From Pseudomonadota bacterium (lineage in GTDB: Bacteria > Pseudomonadota > Gammaproteobacteria > UBA5335), in contig PKCW01000164.1 in NCBI GenBank assembly GCA_002862965.1, positions 1-11,355 on the forward strand: a DNA stretch of 11,355 nt. The letters run 5' to 3'. This document shows positions 1 to 6,526 of this stretch, piece by piece; within the stretch, counting starts at the first letter, position 1; every line of letters starts with the position of its first letter. The position numbers were made by a program, and so were the translations under genes. The notes beneath the pieces are model-generated. The model saw nothing but the letters and a program-made list of their open reading frames with translations, did not search any database and was not told where the DNA came from.

Positions 1-122
1 CATCGGGGACTGGATCCGGTTCTACAACACCCGCCGCCCTCACCAGGCGCTCGGCATGAAGACACCCGCTAAAGCCCATGCATTAGCGGCCTGACTTGAG
101 CAGGAAGTGCTGGGTCATTACA
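1..122 (+). mobile_element. Right end of an IS3-family insertion sequence (element truncated by the window edge)
   Basis: The stretch contains the last codons of an IS3-type OrfB followed by a short non-coding tail. IS3-family elements end in CA on the right, and the tail after the OrfB stop runs to ...TGGGTCATTACA at 111-122. Read inward from the end this is TGTAATGACCCA, which has the TG start and A/C-rich look of IS3-family terminal repeats. I infer that the element ends near 122. The left end and any target duplication lie outside the window, so the boundary cannot be confirmed. Confidence 0.6.
2..94 (+). CDS. IS3-family transposase OrfB, C-terminal end (partial)
   Basis: Only the last 30 codons are present, open from the window edge to a TGA at 92-94. 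The segment WIRFYNTRRPHQALGMKTPA is the typical end of the DDE integrase core of IS3-family OrfB, which normally reads YN..RPH.ALG..TP. In this family OrfB is made as an OrfAB fusion by -1 frameshifting and performs copy-out/paste-in transposition. The catalytic DDE residues would lie upstream and are not visible, so whether the copy is intact is unknown. It is followed by about 28 bases that look like the element's right terminal repeat. Confidence 0.85.
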   Translation: MGDWIRFYNTRRPHQALGMKTPAKAHALAA

Positions 123-249
123 GAACTGGCCGCTATCTATGCTCGGCACAATGCCTAACGATTTCGTCAAGCCGATCCGGCTTCTCGGCACGGCGACGTC
201 CCATCCGTTTTGAGTGGCGGCCCAACTCCACCCCTTCCGGAGATTGGAC

Positions 250-357
250 ATGAAGAAGTGGTTTATCGAAGAACAGACCATCGGCTTTCCGGCCGGATCG
301 GAGGCTGGCCTGTAGATCGAGGAGCTGCGCTGGCGGCACGGCTTCAGCGAGGCTGGC
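250..357 (+). pseudogene. Decayed IS3-family transposase OrfA, N-terminal relic
   Basis: Translated from the ATG at 250, the sequence begins MKKWFIEEQTIGF, then EAGL, an in-frame TAG at 313-315, then IEELRWRHGFSEA. This follows the usual start of IS3-family OrfA (MKKsrFtEEQIIGFLkqAEAGlpikeLCrkHGFSeA), the helix-turn-helix DNA-binding region. The stop replaces a residue inside that region. The similarity ends at about 354, so what remains is roughly 35 codons of a protein usually near 90-100 residues. A possible left end of the old element is TGAGTGGCGGCCC at 211, but that is weak. It has the same orientation as the IS end at 1-122 and probably comes from a separate, older insertion. Confidence 0.7.
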
Positions 358-364
358 GATTCAC

Positions 365-395
365 GGCGGGCGCGAATGGATGACGCCCGCCTTTT
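365..395 (+). terminator. Hairpin with T run, candidate rho-independent terminator
   Basis: GGCGGGCG (365-372) pairs perfectly with CGCCCGCC (384-391) around an 11-base loop, followed by TTTT at 392-395. The right arm can also pair with GGTGGGCG at 397-404 (7 pairs plus a G-T pair, 5-base loop), so two mutually exclusive hairpins are possible. The T run is on the plus strand, so it would stop transcripts leaving the IS relic. On the minus strand the hairpin lies just past the end of the malic enzyme gene but without a T run, so its role there is uncertain. Confidence 0.45.
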
Positions 396-418
396 CGGTG
401 GGCGTTCCCGGCACCGTG

Positions 419-1744
419 CTAGATGCTGAGTTGCAGGGTCCCGCGGGAGGCCAGGCCGAGGGCGGCGTCCTTGACGGCAGCGGCGACCCGGGCATGAATG
501 TCGAGATCCAGCACATAGGGCACGAGGGCGTCGGGCGGGGTCAGTTCGGCCAGGGTGTTGGCGGCGGCGAAGAGCATGGCGTCGGTGAAGTGCGTCGCGC
601 GGGCGTCCAGCGCGCCGCGGAACAGGCCGGGAAAGCCCAGCGCATTGTTCACGCTGCCGCCGTCGGCGGCGAAGATGGCGCCTTGTTGCAATGCCTTGCG
701 CGGGGCGATTTCGGGATCGGGGTTCGACAGCGCCAGGATGATCTGGCCCGGCCGCACATATTCGGGCTTGATCAGCCCGGGCACGCCGGTGGTCGCGACC
801 ACGATGTCGGCTTCGGCCATCAGCGCTTCCAGGCTGCGGCCCTCGCCGCCACTGCGCTCGAGCCGGTCGACGGCATGGGCGCGCAGATCCGTGCCCAGCA
901 CCCGCTTGACGCCGTAGCTGCGCAGCAGGCGGGCGATGCCGATGCCGGCGGCGCCAAGGCCGATCTGGCCGACGACGCTGTCGCGCAGGTCGACGCCCAC
1001 GCGGGCGGCGGCGTTGATGAGCGCCGCCAGGGTGACCACGGCCGTGCCGTGCTGATCGTCGTGCATCACCGGCCGATCCAGGCGCGCCTTGAGCCCTTCT
1101 TCCACCTCGAAGCACAGGGGCGCGGCGATGTCCTCGAGCTGGATGGCGCCGAAGGAGGGGGCGATGGCGCAGATGGTGTCGATCAGCCGCTGGGGGTCTT
1201 TCTCGTCGATCAGGATGGGGATGCCGCTGATGCCGATCAGCTTGGCGAAGAGGGCCGATTTGCCCTCCATCACGGGCAGCGAGGCCGCGACGCCGACATC
1301 GCCCAGGCCCAGCACGGCGGTGCCGTTGGTGATGATGGCGACGGTGTGCTTGAGCGCCGTGTATTCCCATTGCAGCGCCGGGTCGGCCTTGATCGCCAGC
1401 GATACCCGCGCCACGCCGGGCGTATAGATGTCGCGCAACTGCTGGGTGGAAGACAGGGGCACGCGCGAGGTCATGCGGATCTTGCCGTCGCGATGCCGAT
1501 CCATGATGCGGTCGGAGCGGCCGAGGATCTTGGCATTCGGCAGGGCATTGATCTGGTCGATGACGCCGTAGTCGGTCGCCGGGTCCATTTCAAGGGTCAT
1601 TTCCCAGATCGTCTGATCTTGGTCGCGGCGGATGGCGTTGAGATGTTCCACCACGATGCCCGCCTCGCCGATGACGGTGAGGATCTTGCCCAGGCTGCCG
1701 GGCTTATGGGCGGATTCGACGATCAGAATCTCTGGGATTTTCAT
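419..1744 (-). CDS. NAD-dependent malic enzyme with N-terminal ACT domain
   Basis: A 441-residue cytoplasmic enzyme that oxidatively decarboxylates malate to pyruvate. Residues 6 to about 75 form an ACT domain (ILIVESAHKPGSLGKIL, then the strand ending TIWEMTLEM), a small ligand-binding module that often senses amino acids. The catalytic part follows, with the catalytic Tyr in IYTPGV (Tyr107), lysines 162/168, the metal ligands in QLEDIAAP (Glu204, Asp205) and in MHDDQHGTAV (Asp229/230), a Rossmann motif IGLGAAGIGIA (261-271), SNPDPEI (340-346) and GGSVNNALGFPG (362-373). Asp286, at the end of the second Rossmann strand, suggests NAD rather than NADP. That is inference. It is last in the minus-strand cluster, 87 bases after the PhzF gene, and may have its own weak promoter there. 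The ribosome-binding site is weak (GAAGACAAG before the ATG). Confidence 0.93.
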   Translation of the reverse strand: MKIPEILIVESAHKPGSLGKILTVIGEAGIVVEHLNAIRRDQDQTIWEMTLEMDPATDYGVIDQINALPNAKILGRSDRIMDRHRDGKIRMTSRVPLSSTQQLRDIYTPGVARVSLAIKADPALQWEYTALKHTVAIITNGTAVLGLGDVGVAASLPVMEGKSALFAKLIGISGIPILIDEKDPQRLIDTICAIAPSFGAIQLEDIAAPLCFEVEEGLKARLDRPVMHDDQHGTAVVTLAALINAAARVGVDLRDSVVGQIGLGAAGIGIARLLRSYGVKRVLGTDLRAHAVDRLERSGGEGRSLEALMAEADIVVATTGVPGLIKPEYVRPGQIILALSNPDPEIAPRKALQQGAIFAADGGSVNNALGFPGLFRGALDARATHFTDAMLFAAANTLAELTPPDALVPYVLDLDIHARVAAAVKDAALGLASRGTLQLSI

Positions 1745-1792
1745 GGACTTGTCTTCGCAGGTTGGGCGATGCCGGCTCGGGATTTGGGCCGT

Positions 1793-1820
1793 ATGATACC
1801 CCGTGGGATGCCCGTCTGCA
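1793..1820 (-). promoter_or_regulatory. Weak candidate promoter for the malic enzyme gene
   Basis: On the minus strand TATCAT (1793-1798) resembles a sigma70 -10 box. TGCAGA (1815-1820), 16 bases upstream, is a poor -35. Transcription would start near 1786 and leave a leader of about 40 bases. The 87-base gap is the longest in the cluster, which makes an internal start plausible, but the -35 match is only three of six. Confidence 0.22.
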
Positions 1821-1831
1821 CCCGCGCCGCG

Positions 1832-2752
1832 TCATTCGGTCACGAGTTGGCCTTTGGCGACGGGGGTGACGGCGCCGCCGACGATGACCTGCATCACGGT
1901 CTGTCCGCTGCGTTCCGCGCCGACTTCCAGCGTGCTGAGGCGACCGTGTCCCATGCCGCGCAGGACGGTGAACCGCAAGGGATCGGCCGGTTCCGACAAG
2001 GCCATGAAGCTGGCCAGCGCCGGCATCGCCGAGCCGATGGGCGGATCCTCGTTCGGCGCGATGTCCAGACCGAACAGACGCGCTTCCAGACGCAGTGCGC
2101 CCTTTTGCTTGGGTCCCGCGGCGGGCGCGATGGCCAGGATCTGCGGCGGCAGGGTGGCGGTCGCGCTGGAACGCACCCAGGCGGCGCGGTCGAAAGCGGC
2201 CTGGCGCAGGATCAGCGCATCCTTGAGCGGGACGACGAAGCAGGCGAGCGGCCCGCGCAGGCTCAGCGGGACGTGCCCGGACATGCCGATCACGTCCGCA
2301 TCGGGCAGGCTCAGGATGGCGGCTATGTCGCGCGGGCTGGGCACATAGGCGTCCACGGCGAGATCGCAGTTCATGCGAAAGGCGCTGTGCACCACGCGCC
2401 CATCCTTGCACTGCAGCAGCACATCCAACTGCCCGATCGGCAGCCCGAAGCTGCACTGCAGTTCACCCTCGGCGGCCGGCAGGACGCCCGCCTCGACCAG
2501 CACGGCGCCGGCCGCGACCACTGGATGGCCGGCAAAGGGCTGGGGCATGCCGCGTGCGTCGAACAGATGCATCTGCCAGCGCTGGGTGTCCGCTTCGCGT
2601 TGCAGGAACACCGCGTCCGCGTAGCCGAATTCGCGGGCGATGCGCCGCATCTGGGCTTCCACCAGCCCCTCTGCGCGCGGAAACACCAGAATGGGCGCGC
2701 CCTGATAGGGCGTGTCGCTGAAGGCGTCCACACAATGAAATTCCAGGCCCAT
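1832..2752 (-). CDS. PhzF-family isomerase/epimerase-like protein with a non-standard catalytic position
   Basis: A 306-residue protein of the PhzF/diaminopimelate-epimerase-like fold: two similar halves with the active site between them. Characteristic stretches are FHCVDAFSDTPYQGAP at the N-terminus, PFAGHPVVAAGAVL (72-85), NEDPPIGSAMPALASF (234-249) and a C-terminal MGHGRLSTLEV. In PhzF itself, and in most relatives, the first half carries a catalytic Glu in NLSETTF. Here the aligned segment is GYADAVF, with Asp46 at that place. The substrate is unknown, and nothing nearby suggests phenazine synthesis. The frame stays open far upstream across the Sat-CysC gene, but this start is fixed by a strong GGAGGAG at 2761-2767, eight bases ahead of the ATG, and by the family N-terminus. 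The gap to the upstream Sat-CysC gene is 59 bases, so it is likely co-transcribed. Confidence 0.87.
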   Translation of the reverse strand: MGLEFHCVDAFSDTPYQGAPILVFPRAEGLVEAQMRRIAREFGYADAVFLQREADTQRWQMHLFDARGMPQPFAGHPVVAAGAVLVEAGVLPAAEGELQCSFGLPIGQLDVLLQCKDGRVVHSAFRMNCDLAVDAYVPSPRDIAAILSLPDADVIGMSGHVPLSLRGPLACFVVPLKDALILRQAAFDRAAWVRSSATATLPPQILAIAPAAGPKQKGALRLEARLFGLDIAPNEDPPIGSAMPALASFMALSEPADPLRFTVLRGMGHGRLSTLEVGAERSGQTVMQVIVGGAVTPVAKGQLVTE

Positions 2753-2760
2753 CGCGACGA

Positions 2761-2767
2761 CTCCTCC
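2761..2767 (-). promoter_or_regulatory. Strong Shine-Dalgarno that fixes the PhzF-family start
   Basis: GGAGGAG on the minus strand lies eight bases upstream of the ATG at 2752. The same reading frame continues open for about 1,500 bases upstream, so this site and the family N-terminus together decide the start and rule out a large fusion protein. Confidence 0.8.
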
Positions 2768-2811
2768 GGAAATATGCTCTACCGAGCAGCAGGATCCATG
2801 CCCAACCGGCG

Positions 2812-4524
2812 TCAGCCGATGTAACCCAGGCTTTCCAGCTTGAGCAAGACGCGCTGTGCCGCCTCGTCCGCCGAGCAATCCCGGGTGTCGATCACCAGCT
2901 CGGGCTGTTCGGGCACCTCGTAGGGATCGGACACGCCGGTGAACTCGGGGATCAGGCCAGCGCGGGCCTTGGCGTAGAGCCCCTTGCGATCGCGCGCCTC
3001 GCAGACCTCGATCGGGGTCGCCACATGCACCTCGATGAAGCCGCCGCCGGCCTGCACCATGTCGCGCACCTGACGCCGGGTGTCGGCATAGGGCGCAATC
3101 GGCGCGCACACGGCGATGCCGCGGTGCTTGGTGATCTCGGCCGCGACGTAGCCGATGCGCAGGATATTGAGGTTGCGGTGCTCCTTGGAGAAGCCCAGCT
3201 CGCTGGACAGGTGCTTGCGCACCAGATCGCCGTCCAGCAGGGTGACCGGCCGGCCACCCATTTCCATGAGCTTGACCATGAGCGCATTGGCGATGGTGGA
3301 CTTGCCGGAGCCCGACAGGCCGGTGAAGAACACGGTGAAGCCCTGCTGGCGCCGCGGCGGATAGCTGCGCTTGAGTTCGGCGACCACCTCGGGATAGGAG
3401 AACCACTCGGGGATCTCGGCGCCCTCGCGCAGGCGGCGGCGGAATTCGGTGCCCGAGATGTTCAGCACGGTTTCGCCGGGCTGGATCTCGTTGTCGGGCG
3501 CGTACTGGGCGCGGTTCTCGACGTAGACCATTTCCTGGAAGGGCACCATGGTGATGCCCAGTTCGTCCTGATGGCGCGCGACCAGTTCCTGGGCGTCGTA
3601 GGGACCGTAGAAATCGCGTCCCTGGCTGTCCTTGCCGGGACCGGCATGGTCGCGCCCGACGATGAAGTGGGTGCAGCCGTGGTTCTTGCGGATGATGGCG
3701 TGCCAGAGCGCCTCGCGCGGACCGCCCATGCGCATGGCCAGCGGTAGCAGGCTGAGCTGGGTGGTCTGCTCCGGGTAGCGCTTGAGCAGTTGTTCGTAGC
3801 AGCGCACGCGCGTGTAGTAGTCGATGTCGCCCGGCTTGGTCATGCCGACCACGGGATGGATGAGCAGGTTGGCCTCGGCCTCGCGCGCGGCGCGGATGGT
3901 GAGTTCCTGGTGCGCGCGGTGCATGGGATTGCGGGTCTGGAAGGCGACGATGCGGCGCCAGCCCAGCTTGTCGAACAGGGTGCGCATTTCGAGCGGGCTG
4001 TGACGGCGGCTCTTGAAGTCGTAGTGCGTCGGTGCGTCGAGGCCGTGCACCGGGCCGCCGAGATAGACCGGATGGCTGCGGCGCAGCAGATGCGCAACCC
4101 CCGGATGGGCCTCGTCGCGCGTACCGAAGACCGCCTCGCCCTCGGCGCCGAGGTCCGGCTGCCAGCGATCGTCGACGCGCATGACCGCGATCAGCACGCC
4201 CTCGGGATCGTGCAGGCCGATCCAGCCGCCCAGTTCGAGCTTGTCGGCGAACGCGGGGTCCACATCGAGCGTGATCGGCATGGGCCACAGCGTGCCGTCG
4301 GCCAGGCGCATGCCGGTGAGGACGGCGTCGTAGTCCGCCTGTCCCATGAAGCCTTCCAGCGGCGAGAAGCCGCCGTTGAGCAGCAGTTCCAGGTCGCAGA
4401 GCTGACGGGCGGTGAGATTCCAGCCGACATAGTTGCGGGCCTGTTCCCGCATCCGCTGGCGCGCGTCGCCGTCGAGATAGAGTTGCTTGAGCGTGCCGCC
4501 GTGGGGAGGGATCAGTTCGGACAT
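2812..4524 (-). CDS. Bifunctional sulfate adenylyltransferase / adenylylsulfate kinase (Sat-CysC fusion)
   Basis: A 570-residue cytoplasmic enzyme that activates sulfate in two steps: ATP + sulfate to APS, then APS + ATP to PAPS. Residues 1 to about 165 are the PUA-like N-terminal domain of ATP sulfurylase (LLLNGGFSPLEGFM at 47-60). The catalytic domain follows, with the nucleotide-binding QTRNPMHRAH (196-205), HPVVGMTKPGD (223-233) and GRDHAG (290-295). From about 395 comes the APS kinase, with P-loop GLSGSGKST (402-410), LDGDLVR (430-436), FSKEHRNLN (445-453) and a CAPIAPY segment (473-479). The length fits Sat-CysC fusions, and both active sites look intact. The single-chain Sat differs from the enteric CysDN pair. 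It follows the SLC13 permease by 73 bases, which supports a sulfate-assimilation role. A dissimilatory role is less likely because no aprAB or dsr genes are in view. Confidence 0.96.
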   Translation of the reverse strand: MSELIPPHGGTLKQLYLDGDARQRMREQARNYVGWNLTARQLCDLELLLNGGFSPLEGFMGQADYDAVLTGMRLADGTLWPMPITLDVDPAFADKLELGGWIGLHDPEGVLIAVMRVDDRWQPDLGAEGEAVFGTRDEAHPGVAHLLRRSHPVYLGGPVHGLDAPTHYDFKSRRHSPLEMRTLFDKLGWRRIVAFQTRNPMHRAHQELTIRAAREAEANLLIHPVVGMTKPGDIDYYTRVRCYEQLLKRYPEQTTQLSLLPLAMRMGGPREALWHAIIRKNHGCTHFIVGRDHAGPGKDSQGRDFYGPYDAQELVARHQDELGITMVPFQEMVYVENRAQYAPDNEIQPGETVLNISGTEFRRRLREGAEIPEWFSYPEVVAELKRSYPPRRQQGFTVFFTGLSGSGKSTIANALMVKLMEMGGRPVTLLDGDLVRKHLSSELGFSKEHRNLNILRIGYVAAEITKHRGIAVCAPIAPYADTRRQVRDMVQAGGGFIEVHVATPIEVCEARDRKGLYAKARAGLIPEFTGVSDPYEVPEQPELVIDTRDCSADEAAQRVLLKLESLGYIG

Positions 4525-4597
4525 CGGTTTGCCTGTCGGATAGCCTGGGGAAGATGTGGTGTAGCGTCCATCGGTGGGGAACGGCCCGGCAGACGCG

Positions 4598-6361
4598 CTA
4601 GAAAGACCAGATGCGTGGAATCAGGATCAGCGTGACGACCGAGGTGATCAGCGTCAACGGCACGCCCAATCGTACATAGTCGATGAATCGGTAGCCACCC
4701 GGGCCCATCACCATGAGATTGGTCTGATAGCCCATGGGCGTGGCATAGGCAGCCGAGGCGCCCATCAGGATCGCCATGCCGAAGGGCAGCAGGCTCACAT
4801 CCAGCTGGTGCGCCGTGCTGACCGCGAACGGGAACATGAGCGCGGCCGCCGCGTTGTTGGTGATGATGTTGGTGAGCAGCACGGTCACGGCATAGATCAT
4901 GATGAGGTTGCCGGTCGGATCGGTGCCGGTGAAGCCCATCAGCGCATCGGTGACCGCGCGCGCCGCGCCGGTCTTCTCCAGCGCGGCGCTGAGCCCGAAG
5001 GAGGCGCCGATGACGATCAGCGTGGGCCAGTCGATGCTGCGTCGGGCGGTATCGCCGCCGACGCAGCCCGACGCAATCATCAGGCCGGCGGCGAGCAGGG
5101 CGGCTTCCAGCATGCTGAACAGCCCGAAGGAAACACTCAGGATCATGCCCAGCATGATCAGGACCGCGCGGCGGGCGTGCTCATGGCGCGGCGGGCTGGA
5201 ATCCTCGATGCGGCGCACCAGCAGGAAGTCGCGCGAGTTGCGGTGTTCCTCGAAGAAGTTGGGGCGCGCCTCCAGCAGCAGCGTATCGCCGCGTTCCAGC
5301 TCGATGTCGCCGACTTTCTGATCGAGGCGCTCACCGCTGCGGGCCACGGCGATGACCACGGCGTTGTAGCGCGTGCGGAAACCGACGTCGCGGATGCTGC
5401 TGCCGGCCAGCGGTCCGCTGCCGGAGACCACGGCTTCCACCAGGCTGCGACCCGAGCGCGGGCCTTCCAGCTTGAAGATCTGCTGGGTGGCCGGCGTCAA
5501 TCCGCGGATTTTCTGCAGTTCGACCACCGAGTCGACCATGCCCACGAACAGCAGGCGGTCGCCGGCCTGCAGCGGCTCCCGGGGCGAGACCGCCGCGAGG
5601 ATCTGGCCGCGCCGGTCGATTTCGGCCAGGTACAGGCCCGGCAGGTGGCGCAGGCCCGCCTGTTCGATGCTCTGGCCGACCAGCGGTCCATTGCTTTCCA
5701 CCAGCATCTCGACGCTGTATTCGCGCGGGTCGGCCATGTGGCTGATGGCCGGGCGCCGGTCGGGCAGCAGCCGGTCGGTGAAGAGCAGCAGGAACCCGAT
5801 GCCCACGATGGCCACCGGAATGCCGACCGGCGCGATGCTGAAGAGGCTGAGGTGAATGTCCTCACCGATCAGCATGCTGGCGACGACGAGGTTGGTGCTG
5901 GTGCCGATCAGGGCGCAGGTGCCGCCCAGCACGGTGGCGTAGTTCATGGGCAGCAGCAGCTTGGACGCCGGCAGGTCGAACTTCTTGGCCCAGCCGTTGA
6001 TGGCCGGGATCATCATCGCGACCTGCGGCGTGTTGTTCAGAAAGGCGCTGAAGATCGCGGTCGGCGCCATGGTGCGCCAGAGTGCATGGCGCAGCGAGCG
6101 CGGGCGGCGCAGCACGTTCTGCACCAGCCAGTGGATGCCGCCGGTTTCCTCCAGCGCCACCGCCACGATGCACAGCACGCCGACGGTGATCATGCCTTCG
6201 TTGCCGAAGCCCGCGAAGGCTTCCTTGGGCGTGAGGATGCCCGAGACCATCAGCAGGGTCACGGCGCCGAGAAACACCGCATCGGCGGCGAGGTTGGTGA
6301 GAATCAGCGTGCCGACCATGCCGGCCAGGATTGCGAGCGTCAGCCAGGCGGCCCAATCCAT
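4598..6361 (-). CDS. SLC13/DASS-family permease with two RCK_C (TrkA-C) domains, probable sulfate transporter
   Basis: A 587-residue inner-membrane protein. About six hydrophobic segments lie at roughly 5-200, then a soluble insert at about 205-385, then further membrane segments at about 398-585. The first half carries [14 protein letters not shown] (106-119) and [10 protein letters not shown] (151-160). The second half repeats them as [16 protein letters not shown] (496-511) and [12 protein letters not shown] (540-551), the inverted-repeat SNT-type motifs of the SLC13 divalent-anion/Na+ symporters. The insert has two TrkA-C-like domains, about 213-285 and 300-385 (for example [13 protein letters not shown] and [13 protein letters not shown]). 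This architecture also occurs in the algal SLT/SAC1-like sulfate transporters. The substrate is inferred from the next gene, Sat-CysC. The start has an AGGAAA ribosome site and lies about 74 bases below a good promoter. Other anions, such as dicarboxylates, are not excluded. Confidence 0.9.
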   Translation of the reverse strand: MDWAAWLTLAILAGMVGTLILTNLAADAVFLGAVTLLMVSGILTPKEAFAGFGNEGMITVGVLCIVAVALEETGGIHWLVQNVLRRPRSLRHALWRTMAPTAIFSAFLNNTPQVAMMIPAINGWAKKFDLPASKLLLPMNYATVLGGTCALIGTSTNLVVASMLIGEDIHLSLFSIAPVGIPVAIVGIGFLLLFTDRLLPDRRPAISHMADPREYSVEMLVESNGPLVGQSIEQAGLRHLPGLYLAEIDRRGQILAAVSPREPLQAGDRLLFVGMVDSVVELQKIRGLTPATQQIFKLEGPRSGRSLVEAVVSGSGPLAGSSIRDVGFRTRYNAVVIAVARSGERLDQKVGDIELERGDTLLLEARPNFFEEHRNSRDFLLVRRIEDSSPPRHEHARRAVLIMLGMILSVSFGLFSMLEAALLAAGLMIASGCVGGDTARRSIDWPTLIVIGASFGLSAALEKTGAARAVTDALMGFTGTDPTGNLIMIYAVTVLLTNIITNNAAAALMFPFAVSTAHQLDVSLLPFGMAILMGASAAYATPMGYQTNLMVMGPGGYRFIDYVRLGVPLTLITSVVTLILIPRIWSF

Positions 6362-6441
6362 GCGGTCATTTTCCTGAGTCGGGATTGCGGGATGAATACG
6401 ATTGCAAACGCAAGGCGCTTATCGGCAGCGCGACGGCCGGC

Positions 6442-6470
6442 ATTATCCGAAGCGGGCGCGATCTTGCCAA
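6442..6470 (-). promoter_or_regulatory. Sigma70-like promoter for the sulfate-permease/Sat-CysC cluster
   Basis: On the minus strand, TTGGCA (6465-6470) is separated by exactly 17 bases from GATAAT (6442-6447), a near-consensus sigma70 arrangement. Transcription would begin near 6435, giving a leader of about 74 bases that includes the small palindrome TTGCAAACGCAA (6402-6413). It is the best promoter visible in the window and points into the four-gene minus-strand cluster. Confidence 0.6.
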
Positions 6471-6480
6471 GACGCCGGGC

Positions 6481-6489
6481 TGGTATCAT
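6481..6489 (+). promoter_or_regulatory. Candidate extended -10 promoter for lipA
   Basis: TGGTATCAT has the extended -10 form (TGn before TATCAT). Any -35 would fall at about 6461-6469, where TTGCCA is present but only 14 bases away. It overlaps the -35 of the divergent minus-strand promoter. Transcription would start near 6496. This places the in-frame ATG at 6488 inside the promoter and supports translation from 6527. Confidence 0.38.
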
Positions 6490-6526
6490 GGGCGCGCCAG
6501 ATGACTCCCAATCCAAGGCCCGCGCC

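Noticed and set aside
133..339. A 68-codon minus-strand open frame across the IS relic
   Set aside because: No family resemblance and no ribosome site. The plus strand carries recognisable OrfA sequence over part of it. Positions 123-210 hold nothing I can identify.
1832..2752. Phenazine biosynthesis suggested by the PhzF fold together with a DAHP synthase in the same window
   Set aside because: The two genes are 7 kb apart on opposite strands, no other phz genes are present, and PhzF-fold proteins are common outside phenazine producers.
2775..2788. A small hairpin (TGCTC/GAGCA) in the gap between Sat-CysC and the PhzF gene
   Set aside because: The stem is only five base pairs with no real T run. 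It is too weak to call a terminator or regulatory element.
380..2824. An 814-codon open frame on the plus strand across the malic enzyme and PhzF genes
   Set aside because: It is antisense to two clearly recognised genes. Its composition (rich in Gly, Asp, His, Gln and Ala) is what high-GC codon bias produces on the opposite strand, and no family motif is seen.
2753..4288. Upstream extension of the PhzF frame, which would give an 818-residue fusion
   Set aside because: The extension lies wholly inside the Sat-CysC gene in another frame, is rich in Arg and Pro without motifs, and a strong ribosome site marks the start at 2752.
4574..6526. Upstream extension of the lipA frame, which would give a 979-residue protein
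   Set aside because: It is antisense to the SLC13 permease. LipA family length and a ribosome site support the start at 6527.
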